From assembly GCA_024707365.1 (NCBI GenBank), contig JANPZV010000008.1:248001-312000 (forward strand): a stretch of 64,000 nt of DNA, written 5' to 3'. The notes beneath the pieces are model-generated. The model did not search any database, was not told where the DNA came from, and was given only the letters and a program-made list of their open reading frames with translations. The stretch is from Terricaulis sp. (GTDB taxonomy: Bacteria > Pseudomonadota > Alphaproteobacteria > Caulobacterales > Aquidulcibacteraceae). The translations under genes and the position numbers were made by a program. Below are positions 35,583 through 43,804 of the stretch, in pieces. The first letter of the stretch is position 1. Each line of letters starts with the position of its first letter.

Positions 35583-36062
35583 ATGTTCAAGCGCGCCGCC
35601 GCCCTGATGGTTTGTTTCACCCTCGCCGCCTGCGGCCCGCGCGAGGAGGCGGCCCCGCCCGCGCCCACTGGGCCCGATCCTGCGGTGATGGACATTGAGA
35701 TCGGCCGCTATGGCGCGATGCTCGATCAGGTCGAAGCGCTCACCATGGATCGCCCCGGCGCGGTTGAGCTTGCCAACACCGATGCGCGCGTGCTGGCCCG
35801 GCGCCTGCGCGAAACGGTGTGGACTTATAATATCCAACGCTCGCGCCTTTGCGGGCGCGGCCTTTTCCGCGACATCGCCTGCGGCCCTGCGTTTGAGCCT
35901 GTCTGGATCAATGAGCCGATGGACGCCGCGCCTTCGATTGAAATCCTGGCTGAGCGCCAAGCGGCGGTGGATGCGCTTGTGCTGCCGTTCTGGAACGCCG
36001 TCTGCGCCGACGCGCGCACGCGCGCGGTGCAGGTTGAAGGCGGAATTTGCCCGATGGAATAG
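35583..36062 (+). CDS. Hypothetical lipoprotein
   Basis: About 159 residues, not recognised. MFKRAAALMVCFTLAACGP is a clear lipoprotein signal with Cys at the LAAC lipobox. A Pro/Glu linker is followed by a mainly helical domain with four cysteines (RLCGRGLFRDIACG, NAVCADARTR, GGICPME) that could form two disulfides in the periplasm. ATG 35583 has GGAG six bases upstream; ATG 35577 touches that site. It stands alone on the plus strand, followed by a family B repeat. Confidence 0.7.
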   Translation: MFKRAAALMVCFTLAACGPREEAAPPAPTGPDPAVMDIEIGRYGAMLDQVEALTMDRPGAVELANTDARVLARRLRETVWTYNIQRSRLCGRGLFRDIACGPAFEPVWINEPMDAAPSIEILAERQAAVDALVLPFWNAVCADARTRAVQVEGGICPME

Positions 36063-36068
36063 GGCTCT

Positions 36069-36172
36069 CACCCATCCCCGGATTGCGCGAAGCGCAAGTC
36101 CGGGGCCTATCACCTCCAACGCTTGCGTTCATAGGCTCCGGCTCGCGCTGCGCTGCGCCCCGGAGATGGGTG
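36069..36172. repeat. Dispersed palindromic element, family B (copy 2)
   Basis: CACCCATCCCCGGATTG ... AAGTCCGGGGCC ... CAACGCTTGCGTTCATAGG ... CCCCGGAGATGGGTG. The boundaries and internal order are those of the copy at 13549-13654. It fills the gap between two convergent genes, so it may also work as a terminator. Confidence 0.8.
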
Positions 36173-36177
36173 GGGGT

Positions 36178-36822
36178 TCACCGCAGCGCCCACACCGCCG
36201 CGCGTTTTAGCTCCGCATCTTCCAGCATGCGCGTGACGGGAATGTCGTAGGCGGCGATCTGCTCAAGCTTATCCTTGGGCAGATATGTCCGCCCTGGATC
36301 GCCGATCAGCACGCTTTTGCCGCCTTCGCGCAGCTTCAGCAGCCAATCGAACACACGCGGCGCAAGATCGCGATCGTAGAAGAGATCGCCCACCAAGATC
36401 ACCTCTTGGCTCACCTCGGGGCCAATCAGATCCGCATCGGTGGTTTCAAGCATCACGCCATTCAGCGCCGCGTTCAGCCGCGCCGCATCGCCGGCGAAGC
36501 GATCAATATCCGCCGCGAGCGCATCGCGCGCGCCAGCGAGCATCGCCGCAATGCCCACAAGCCCAGAGCCGGACGCGACATCGAGCACGCGTTTGCCGGC
36601 CACGATCTCCGGCTGATCCAGCACATAGCGCGCCAGCGCTTGCCCGCCCGCCCAAGCGAACGCCCAGAACGGCGGCGGCAAGCCAAGCTCGCCCAATTGC
36701 TCCTCGGTCAATTGCCAAAGGCTCACCGCATCGTCGGCCAGATAAAGCTTCACCTCGGGCACATAGCTCGCCGGCAAAACGCGCGTGTTCTCGCGGATGA
36801 AGGCGGGGATGTCAGTGATCAT
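36178..36822 (-). CDS. Class I SAM-dependent methyltransferase (ETFB-lysine methyltransferase-like)
   Basis: About 214 residues. The SAM-binding motif I is VLDVASGSGLVGIAAML. Motif II AADIDRFAGDAARLNAALNG and motif VILVGDLFYDRDLAPRVFDW (20 residues) resemble electron-transfer-flavoprotein beta lysine methyltransferases and the broader NNT1/MTF16 group. PFWAFAWAGGQALARYVLD is the conserved stretch before motif I. The methylated target cannot be told from sequence. ATG 36822 overlaps the stop of the preceding gene (ATGA), so it is the last gene of the arsR-desaturase-Imm53 operon. Confidence 0.87.
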   Translation of the reverse strand: MITDIPAFIRENTRVLPASYVPEVKLYLADDAVSLWQLTEEQLGELGLPPPFWAFAWAGGQALARYVLDQPEIVAGKRVLDVASGSGLVGIAAMLAGARDALAADIDRFAGDAARLNAALNGVMLETTDADLIGPEVSQEVILVGDLFYDRDLAPRVFDWLLKLREGGKSVLIGDPGRTYLPKDKLEQIAAYDIPVTRMLEDAELKRAAVWALR

Positions 36823-37124
36823 TTGAGGTGCGACAGCGCCAGCCGGAGCGCTTCGGCTAAATTTCTTGGCCCGCATGCCAGCTGAAGAAATTTGTCGTGG
36901 CCGTTTCGTGCGGTGGCGACATGAATCCAATCATCATCTGATCGGTTGGTCATCGTGCTCGTGACGTCGATGTTTTCAAACTTTGTACCAGAGATGCAGA
37001 TGCGGATTGTCCAACCGGGATTGTCCAAGTTTTCAATTGTGATGCCCTGGCCATGCTCCCATTCGCCGTCGCACAGAGAAACGAACAGATCTTGCAGGGC
37101 CAAGATTTCGGAAGCATCGCCCAT
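36819..37124 (-). CDS. Imm53-like immunity protein (orphan)
   Basis: A 101-residue protein resembling the Imm53 family of polymorphic-toxin immunity proteins: LQDLFVSLCDGEWEHGQGI, TIENLDNPGWTIRICISGT and CGPRNLAEALRLAL follow the family order CDGDWEH / LDNPGW / GP-NL. No toxin is encoded nearby. The base composition is visibly more A+T-rich than its neighbours, which hints at transfer. The ATG at 37124 shares a base with the desaturase stop (TGATG), and its own stop overlaps the methyltransferase ATG. The role could have changed. The family call is by eye. Confidence 0.7.
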   Translation of the reverse strand: MGDASEILALQDLFVSLCDGEWEHGQGITIENLDNPGWTIRICISGTKFENIDVTSTMTNRSDDDWIHVATARNGHDKFLQLACGPRNLAEALRLALSHLK

Positions 37125-38032
37125 CAAGCAGGCGCCGCTTCACGCAACACGCTCCAATAGCCCGGCGCGGTTTTCATCCGATGCCCATGCCCCTTCGCGC
37201 GCAGCATCTTGTTGAGCCGTTCGAGCCGATAGCAGGGCGTGTGCATGAAGGCGTGGTGCTCGGCGTGATAATGCACCCAATAGGGCGCGATCAGCAGGCG
37301 TTCGATGGGGTTCGCGTAGGTCGTGCGCGCGTGGCTCAGCGGATCGGCGCCCGCGCCCACGCAGGCGTGCTCAGCGATGTTGCGCAGCCGCGTCACCAGC
37401 GGAAACCATGTCGCCATCGGCAAAAGCCAAAGCGCGAAATACGCCCACCACAGCCCCGCCAGCGAAAGCCCCGCCAGCAGAGCTGCGTTCACGCCCACAA
37501 AGCGCCAGGTGCTGGAATTGACAACCTCGCCCGCCTTGCGGGAGCCAAACAATTGCGCGCTGCGTTGTTTGAGAAACGTCTGCCCCGTCAAATCGCGCAG
37601 CACTTTGCGCCACAGCGATGCGCGCGAGATCGGGAAGGGGGCCGAAAGCGCAAGATCGGGATCTTCCGGCTGCTCAGTATAGCGGTGGTGCTTTAAATGA
37701 TAGGCGCGATAGGCCGCAAGCTGCGCGCCCACGGGCGCCGCGCACAGCCATTCGCCCACCCAATCATTGATTTGCGGGTTCGGATGCAGCGCGCCGTGCG
37801 CGGCTTCGTGCATCAAAATCGCCAGCCCCAATTGCCGCGCGCCGATGATCATCACCGCCAGCACAAAGCTCAGCGGATTGGGCCACAACACAAACAATGC
37901 GCCCGCCGCAAAGATCAGCCCCCACGCGCCCGCCACCAGCATCAGCCCGCGCCAGGATGAGCGCTGCGAAGCGTGCGCCCATTCCTCGGGCGTGAAGATT
38001 TCCTTTGGGTCAAGGCGCGCAACGGCCGGCAT
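37124..38032 (-). CDS. Membrane fatty acid desaturase family protein
   Basis: A 302-residue membrane di-iron desaturase or hydroxylase. The three histidine boxes are HEAAH (75-79), HLKHH (112-116) and HAEHH (256-260). Hydrophobic segments flank them (LMLVAGAWGLIFAAGALFVLW, partially; LAGLWWAYFALWLLPM). It would introduce a double bond or hydroxyl into lipid acyl chains or another hydrocarbon. The gene begins nine bases after the ArsR-type regulator, so it is probably under its control. Confidence 0.9.
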   Translation of the reverse strand: MPAVARLDPKEIFTPEEWAHASQRSSWRGLMLVAGAWGLIFAAGALFVLWPNPLSFVLAVMIIGARQLGLAILMHEAAHGALHPNPQINDWVGEWLCAAPVGAQLAAYRAYHLKHHRYTEQPEDPDLALSAPFPISRASLWRKVLRDLTGQTFLKQRSAQLFGSRKAGEVVNSSTWRFVGVNAALLAGLSLAGLWWAYFALWLLPMATWFPLVTRLRNIAEHACVGAGADPLSHARTTYANPIERLLIAPYWVHYHAEHHAFMHTPCYRLERLNKMLRAKGHGHRMKTAPGYWSVLREAAPA

Positions 38033-38041
38033 GGCCGCAAT

Positions 38042-38747
38042 CTAGCGCTTTTCGCCGTTTTCCGGAAACGCGAAACTGCGCTTAAGCGCAGCTTCACCGA
38101 TGGGCGTAAATTCCAGCACGCGCGATTTGCCCTTCTGGCTCACCCAGCCGCGCTCGAAAAACGCATCCAGCAGCGCAGCGCCCACCGCGCCGGCGAGATG
38201 ATGCCGCCGCACGCTCCAATCCAGGCACGCCCCGGCAGAGCGGCCGCGCGCCCGCTTCCAGCGCCGTCATCTCCACGCCAAACGAGGAAACCTTCGCCCG
38301 CCCCAGCCGCGTCAGCTGCACGCTGCCATCGCGCTGCGGGCTGATCCATTTGTTGCGCACGAACGCATCGTAGAGCCCAACGCCAAGATCGCCGGCAAGG
38401 TGATCGTAGCAGAGCCGCGCATGGCGCAGCGCTTCATCCTTCGGCCCCGGCTTGGTGCGCAAAGCCTTGGCGCGCGCGGCCACGCCCATCAGCGTTTCCA
38501 AAAGGCCCGCCACATCGGCATCCGCCAGCGTGTAATAACGATGCCGCCCCTGCGCCTCGACCTTCACCAGCCCGCCTGCGGCCAGCTTGGTGAGGTGCGA
38601 GCTTGCGGTTTGCTTGGTCACGCCCGCTTCCAGCGCCAATTCGCTCGCCGTCAGCGCTTCGCCGTTGAGCAGGGCTGTCAGCATGTTCGCGCGCGCGGGA
38701 TCGCCGGCGAGAGCGGCGATCGCGGCGATGTCGGGCGCTTCTTTCAT
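38042..38747 (-). CDS. ArsR-type winged-helix regulator with C-terminal extension, frameshifted
   Basis: About 235 residues. The N-terminal helix-turn-helix (IAALAGDPARANMLTALLNG, ELALEAGVTKQTASSHLTKL) followed by RHRYYTLAD is an ArsR-family DNA-binding domain. The long C-terminal half contains LCYDHLAGDLGVGLYDAF and, after a shift, RACLDWSVRRHHLAGAVGAA, matching the family of ArsR regulators with a cysteine/histidine-bearing C-domain. One extra base lies in the C run at 38229-38232. The true stop is TAG at 38042-38044. A perfect 10-base inverted repeat overlaps its start codon. Confidence 0.88.
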
Positions 38748-38769
38748 GGTTCGATCCTGATCGAACCAT
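38746..38769. promoter_or_regulatory. Inverted-repeat operator at the regulator's start codon
   Basis: ATGGTTCGAT-CCTG-ATCGAACCAT: two perfect ten-base arms, the first beginning within the start codon region of the ArsR-type gene. The TTCGAT/ATCGAA form is usual for ArsR-family sites. Autoregulation of the four-gene operon is inferred. Confidence 0.7.
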
Positions 38770-38846
38770 ATGGGCGCGTCGCCTCCGCTCGCAAGGGGCG
38801 GGCGAGCACTTTGTTGTTGCGCCCCCGATACCGCCCAGAAATTGCG

Positions 38847-39470
38847 CTATCCCTTGCTCTCTTCGGGCGTTTGCGTGTCCACCACGCGCCACAAATGCCA
38901 CGCCGCCGCGCTGCGGAACGGGGCCCAGCGTTCGCCATAGGCGCCCAGCGTTTTCGGCGTGAACGCGCGGCGAAACAATTTCTCCGCGCCCTTGCGCACG
39001 CCCAGATCGTCGATCGGCAAAACATCCGGCCGGCCCAGCGTGAAGATGAGATACATCTCCACCGTCCAGCGGCCGACGCCGCGCGCGGCGGTGAGGCGGG
39101 CGATGATCTCCTCATCGCTCAGCTTCGCCAGCGCGCGCGCTTCGGGGATCGTGCCATCGAGCCGCTTGGCCGCCACGTCTTGGATCGCCGCGATCTTCTG
39201 GCGCGAAAGCCCGGCGCTGCGCAGCAGCTCGGGCTTGGCTTTCACCAATTGCTCGGGCGCGGGGTGATCGCACTCGGGAAACAGCGCCAGCATGCGCGTG
39301 TGGATCGTGTTCGCCGCCTTGCCCGAAAGCTGCTGAAACACGACAGAACGCACCAGCGCCTGATACGGATCGCGCTTTTTGGGGAATTTGGTCGGGAACG
39401 GCTCGTGGCCGGGCGTCACCTTGGCGAAGGGCTTGCTGACTTTGCAAAGATGCGCTTCAGCCGGGTTCAT
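38847..39470 (-). CDS. DNA-3-methyladenine glycosylase (AlkA-type, HhH-GPD)
   Basis: Base-excision repair glycosylase of 207 residues for alkylated purines. The helix-hairpin-helix and catalytic region is LTAARGVGRWTVEMYLIF, then LPIDDLGVRKGAEKLF, with the catalytic Asp of PIDDLGV. VFQQLSGKAANTIHTR is the conserved first helix block. There is no iron-sulfur cysteine set, as expected for AlkA/MAG types. The start overlaps the stop of a 38-residue membrane peptide gene (ATGA at 39467-39470). Confidence 0.9.
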   Translation of the reverse strand: MNPAEAHLCKVSKPFAKVTPGHEPFPTKFPKKRDPYQALVRSVVFQQLSGKAANTIHTRMLALFPECDHPAPEQLVKAKPELLRSAGLSRQKIAAIQDVAAKRLDGTIPEARALAKLSDEEIIARLTAARGVGRWTVEMYLIFTLGRPDVLPIDDLGVRKGAEKLFRRAFTPKTLGAYGERWAPFRSAAAWHLWRVVDTQTPEESKG

Positions 39471-39583
39471 GGGCGTTTCTCTTGATCCTTGCGCACCTTA
39501 TTGAGCATCACCACGCCAAACACCGTCGCGGCGATGAAGATCAGCAGCGTTGCGCCAAAAAGAATCTGCACCGCCAGCGCCAT
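39467..39583 (-). CDS. Small single-helix membrane peptide, 38 residues
   Basis: Short ORF between ubiA and the glycosylase: starts MALAVQILFGATLLIFIAAT, continues VFGVVMLNKVRKDQEKRP. One membrane helix of about 25 residues with a positive C-terminus that should lie in the cytoplasm. Its ATG overlaps the ubiA stop and its stop overlaps the glycosylase ATG, both as ATGA, so a chain of three coupled genes supports it being translated. Function unknown. Confidence 0.65.
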   Translation of the reverse strand: MALAVQILFGATLLIFIAATVFGVVMLNKVRKDQEKRP

Positions 39584-40627
39584 CAATCAAACCGCTTCTT
39601 CAGCCAGGCAAACCCACCCCAGGCGATGAACGCCAGGATCGCCGCCAGCGCAATTCCAAAAATCCACTCGCTCGATTGGCCTTGCCCGAGGCGCAGCGTC
39701 CGCCCCAGCGGCTCGGCCGCGAACGTGATCACAACGCCGATCCCGATCAGCGCATTGTGCTTAAAACCCGCCAGCGCGGTGTCGCCCGCCGCTTCATCCA
39801 CGCGCTGCAGCATCGGCCAGATGAGCCCCGCGCCAATGAAGCCCAGCATCGCGTAGGCAAACAGCCCCGCGCCTGCCAGCGATGCGGCCGCGCCCCATAA
39901 AAACAGCGCTCCGATGTAAAACAGCGTCACCCAAAAGCGCCAGCCGTCGCCGAAGAGGCGCGCGCGGTGGAGCGCACGCCGACAAGCGCATCATCTTCGC
40001 GATCTTGCAGCGCGTAGATGGTGTCGTACGCAATGGTCCACAAAACGCACCCGGCATAGAGCGCCACGTTTTCCCACGGCATATGCGCCGGCCACGCCAC
40101 CGCCGCGCCGCCCACCAGCGCGCCCCAGGAAAATACGAGCCCCAGCCACGCCTGCGGCCACCAGGTGATGCGCTTCATCAGCGGATAGAGCGCCACCAGC
40201 GGCACAGCCGCCAGCGCCACATATTGCGCAAAGCGCGGAAACAGCATCAGCGTCCCAAGCCCGACAAGGCATTGCAGCAAAAGCCACGCCCACGCCTGCC
40301 ACAGCTTCACCGCGCCGGCGGGCGGGGGCGAAGCTTGGTGCGCTCCACTTTCGCGTCGATGTCGGCGTCCAAAATATCGTTATAGGTGCAGCCCGCCCCG
40401 CGCATCGCCACAGCGCCAATGAAAAACGCGAACGCAAATTGCAGATCGATGGCGAAGAACCCATAGCCCGTCCGCGCCGCCGCCAGCCCCATCAGGCAGG
40501 GCAGCAAAAGCAATTGCCAGCCAATCGGCCGATCCAGCCGCGAAAGCTGCGCGTAGGGCTTGAGCCCCGCGGGCAGGTGATCGGTCCAGTGTTGCGCGAT
40601 CGCGTCGGCGGGTTTCAATTCGGTCAC
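39583..40627 (-). CDS. ubiA: 4-hydroxybenzoate polyprenyltransferase, two frameshifts
   Basis: Membrane prenyltransferase that joins the polyprenyl chain to 4-hydroxybenzoate in ubiquinone synthesis; about 347 residues. SRLDRPIGWQLLLLPCLMG opens helix 1. The first Asp-rich motif is NDILDADIDAKVERT and the second YDTIYALQDREDDALVGV. The C-terminal helices run from WVTLFYIGALFLWGAAASLA to FAWLKKRFD. Shifts: about 40322 (after TKLRP, missing base; then PAGAVKLWQAW) and about 39967 (after VRSTAR; then LFGDGWRFWVTLF). The start is GTG 40627. All motifs survive, so errors are likely. Confidence 0.92.
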
Positions 40628-40961
40628 AACGGCGTAATGCGGCGGGGTTTGGCTTTACGCAAGCGCCTCGGCCCGCTATCTCAGGGCCACTTCTAACGGA
40701 GAAGCGTTGATGGCCACCTATAAGCCCCGCGATTAAATCGCACGGCGCCGCGAACGGCAGCCGTTGAGCAGCAAGCCGCGTGATGCGGCTTCCGCTCCGA
40801 ATACCCGCAAACGCTTTGTGGAGCCGATCCACAACGCCGCGCGCGTGACCGTTCGCCGAGCCGCTTTGGGGCCGGGCCATCCGGTTTTCTTCCCGCTTCT
40901 CGTTCCCATTTTGAATCCGCCGCGCCGCCCTCGCGCGCGCTGACGCTGCATCGGTGTTTGC
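40628..40961. other. Intergenic region between ubiA and the ABC exporter
   Basis: A divergent spacer of 334 bases. On the plus strand an eight-codon ORF (MATYKPRD, ATG 40710) has GGAG nearby but resembles nothing. No convincing gene is seen on either strand. Promoters for both flanking genes must lie here; I could not choose a clear -35/-10 pair. Confidence 0.4.
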
Positions 40962-42767
40962 ATGAGTGACGTTTCAGATATCGGCGATGATGAGCCGGGC
41001 CGCCGCAAGGCGAGCCTTGCCCAAGTCATCGCTTTCATGTGGAAGCATTGGGCTTCCCAGCCGTGGAAGCTCGCGGCGTTCGGCGCGTTTTTCGCGCTCG
41101 CGGTAGCCGCCGATCTGGCGTTCCCGTTCGCCTCCGCGCGCCTCGTCGAAGCCTTGAGCAACGGCCCCACCGAAGAGGGCAAGGCCGCCGCCGCCTGGGG
41201 CTATGGCCTTGTCGCGCTGCTCGCTTTCACCTTCTACATGGCACGCAATACCGGCGTGCGCTTCTGGATTCCGTTCGCGGCCAACAATATGTACCGCGTC
41301 GTCACCGACGGCTTCCGCGATGTGCAGCGTTTCTCCTCCGATTGGCACGCCGATAATTTCGCCGGCGCCACGGTGCGGCGCGTCTCGCGCGCGATGAACG
41401 CTTATGATGTGATCTCCGATACGCTTGTGTGGTTCATGCTGCCGGCGGCGGCGGTGCTGATCGGCGTTACCGTGCTTACCGCCATGCAATGGCCGCTGAT
41501 CGGCCTCTTCACGGGCGTCGCCATCAGCGCGTTCCTGCTGACGGCGTATTTCATGGGCCGCTATTACATCGCCAAGCCTTTGCGTGAATATATCAAGGCC
41601 GACACCGAAATCGGCGCCTCGCTGGCGGATGCCGTCACCTCCAACGCCACGGTGAAGATGTTCGGCGCCGAAGCGCGCGAGCAGGCGCGGTTTGACGGCA
41701 TTGTCGGCCATTGGCGCCGCCAGGCGCAGCGCACCTGGGGCCGCTCCACCGATGCGTGGATGATCCAGAACATCGTGCTGTTCATTCTGCAGGCCGGCCT
41801 TCTCGGCCTTGTGCTGCTGGAATGGGCCGCAGGCCGCGCCACGGCGGGCGATGCGGTGTTCGCCATCACCGCGTTTTTGCTCGTCTCCGGCTATCTGCGC
41901 ACCATGGGCGAGAACGTGCAGAACCTGCAAAAAGGCATCGCCGACATCGAGGATGTCGTCGCCTACGCGGCTGAGCGCGCGGAGGTGATCGATCGCGCCG
42001 ATGCAAAGGCTTTTGCGCCCGGCGAAGGGCGTATTGCGTTCGAGCAGGTGAGCTTTGCTTACAAGAACGCCGCGGCCCCGCTCTACAATGATTTCTCATT
42101 GCAGATTGCGCCGGGCGAAACCGTGGCGCTTGTCGGCCCCACGGGTTCGGGCAAGTCCACCTTTGTGAAGCTGCTGACGCGGCTTTATGATGTCGGCGGC
42201 GGCGCCATCCGCATTGACGGGCAAGACGTGCGCGCCGTCACGCAAGCCAGCCTGCGCGAGGCGATCGCCGTCGTGCCGCAAGATCCGGCGCTGTTTCACC
42301 GCTCGCTGCGCGAAAACATCGGCTACGCCAAGCCAAACGCGAGCCTCGAAGATATCATCGCCGCCGCCAAGCGCGCGCGGGCCTATGATTTCATCGCCAA
42401 GCTGCCCAAGGGCTTTGAAACCGAGGTGGGTGAGCGCGGCGTGAAGCTCTCGGGCGGTGAGCGCCAGCGCGTGGCTCTGGCGCGCGCCTTCCTCGCCGAT
42501 GCGCCGATCCTCATCCTCGATGAAGCCACCTCATCGCTCGATGTGCAGACAGAGCGCGAGGTGCAGGCGGCCATGGCCGAGCTGATGGCCGGCCGCACCA
42601 CGATCGTCATCGCGCACCGGCTCTCCACCATCCGCGAAGCGGATCGGATTTTGGTGTTCGATGAAGGCCGCATCGTCGAGCAGGGCCGCCACGCCGAGCT
42701 GATCGAAGCCCACGGCCTCTACGCGCGCCTCAACGCGCTGGCGCAGGGCGATGTGTTGGCGGCGTAA
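40962..42767 (+). CDS. ABC exporter (fused permease and ATPase)
   Basis: A 601-residue half transporter. The membrane domain includes WKLAAFGAFFALAVAADLAF and FWIPFAANNMYRVVTDGF, and the ATPase contains Walker A VGPTGSGKST, Q loop VVPQDPALFHRSL, signature KLSGGERQR, Walker B ILILDEATSSLD and H loop AHRLST. The N-terminus (MSDVSDIGDDEPGRRKASL) is acidic and cytoplasmic. It resembles lipid or peptide exporters; the substrate is unknown. The gene stands alone and ends in a family D palindrome. The frame is intact. Confidence 0.92.
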   Translation: MSDVSDIGDDEPGRRKASLAQVIAFMWKHWASQPWKLAAFGAFFALAVAADLAFPFASARLVEALSNGPTEEGKAAAAWGYGLVALLAFTFYMARNTGVRFWIPFAANNMYRVVTDGFRDVQRFSSDWHADNFAGATVRRVSRAMNAYDVISDTLVWFMLPAAAVLIGVTVLTAMQWPLIGLFTGVAISAFLLTAYFMGRYYIAKPLREYIKADTEIGASLADAVTSNATVKMFGAEAREQARFDGIVGHWRRQAQRTWGRSTDAWMIQNIVLFILQAGLLGLVLLEWAAGRATAGDAVFAITAFLLVSGYLRTMGENVQNLQKGIADIEDVVAYAAERAEVIDRADAKAFAPGEGRIAFEQVSFAYKNAAAPLYNDFSLQIAPGETVALVGPTGSGKSTFVKLLTRLYDVGGGAIRIDGQDVRAVTQASLREAIAVVPQDPALFHRSLRENIGYAKPNASLEDIIAAAKRARAYDFIAKLPKGFETEVGERGVKLSGGERQRVALARAFLADAPILILDEATSSLDVQTEREVQAAMAELMAGRTTIVIAHRLSTIREADRILVFDEGRIVEQGRHAELIEAHGLYARLNALAQGDVLAA

Positions 42768-42768
42768 G

Positions 42769-42813
42769 CTTGGACCGCCGGCGCCTTCGCCGGCGAGGCG
42801 CCGGCGGTCCAAG
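42769..42813. repeat. Family D palindrome after the ABC exporter gene
   Basis: Perfect 17-base arms CTTGGACCGCCGGCGCC and GGCGCCGGCGGTCCAAG with loop TTCGCCGGCGA. The right arm runs into AAGC and is the same text as in the elements at 5231 and 24594. It may act as the gene's terminator although it lacks a T run. Confidence 0.8.
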
Positions 42814-42851
42814 AAGCTTGCGCCGGGCTCTCCGCCAAGGCACCAAGCGCC

Positions 42852-43743
42852 ATGGCCAATCCGCGCCTCCTGATCGATCACCCGCTCACCGCCGGCGCCG
42901 AGATTGCGCTCACGGAGGCCCAGGCGCGCCATGTCGGCCTGGTGTTGCGGCTCGATGCGGGCGATGCGCTGCGCGTGTTTAATGCGCAGGATGGCGAATG
43001 GCGCGCGCGCGTGGCGGAGAAAACCAAGCGCGGCATGCGCGTGGCGATCGCGGAAAAGCTGCGCGCTGCGCGCGCGGCGCCTGATCTCGATCTCCTCTTT
43101 GCGCCGGTGAAGCGCCACGCCACCGATCTCATCGTGGAGAAAGCCACAGAACTTGGCGCGGCGCGCATCCGCCCCGTCATCACCCAGCGCACCATCGCGG
43201 AAACCGTCCGCACCGATCGCCTCAGCACAATCGCCCGCGAAGCCGCCGAGCAAACCGAGCGTTTCGACGCGCCCGATATCCTCGAGCCGCTGCCGCTGTT
43301 CAAAGCGCTTGAGCGCTGGGATGAGGCCCGCCCGCTGATCTACGCCGATGAAAGCGGCGATGAAGCAGACGCCGCCTGGGGCGGCGAACTCGGCAGAGCG
43401 CGGCCCTTACTCGACGTGTTGCGCGCACTCACCCCCTCCCCGCGAGGGGGAGGGGGCAGGGGGCGGGGCGAACCTCGACATTTCAGAGCAGGGCGCGGCG
43501 CAAAACGATTCAACACCGCGCATCACCCCGCCCCCCAACCCCCTCCCCTCAAGGGGAGGGGGAGCGTTGGCCCTCCTCATCGGCCCCGAAGGCGGCTTCA
43601 CCCCGGAGGAGCGCCGCGCGCTGCGGGCGCTTAGCTTCGTGCGCGCTGTCTCCCTTGGCCCCCGCATCCTGCGCGCCGAAACCGCCGTGATCGCGGCGTT
43701 AACGCTGATCCAGGCGCAATGGGGCGATTGGCGCGTGGCCTAG
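42852..43743 (+). CDS. rsmE: 16S rRNA (uracil1498-N3)-methyltransferase, interrupted by a palindromic element
   Basis: SPOUT-family methyltransferase for U1498 of 16S rRNA. PUA-like N-terminus ([33 protein letters not shown]), then [18 protein letters not shown] and [10 protein letters not shown]. The C-terminal knot is [20 protein letters not shown] and [16 protein letters not shown]. Between LLDVLRAL and [11 protein letters not shown] lies a 132-base palindromic element (43432-43563), and the frame changes within it. The element plus a one-base error, or a real disruption, are both possible. All SAM-binding parts are intact. Confidence 0.88.
43432..43563. repeat. Palindromic element inside rsmE
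   Basis: Two G/C-run hairpins (CCCCCTCCCC-GCGA-GGGGGAGGGGG-like at 43432-43456 and CCCCCTCCCC-TCAA-GGGGAGGGGG-like at 43539-43563) flank a unit whose edges also pair (AGGGGGCGGGG with CCCCGCCCCCC). The layout, two hairpins around a core, resembles REP/BIME-type units. Confidence 0.8.
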
Positions 43744-43804
43744 GTGCTTGCGGCGCGGCCCCGGAAGCGCCAAATGCGCGCCATGCCGGCCTGGAGGGAC
43801 TTTG

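Noticed and set aside
40733-41182. A 149-codon minus-strand frame before the ABC exporter
   Set aside because: Half of it is antisense to the exporter, the rest is basic low-complexity sequence; no family match by eye.
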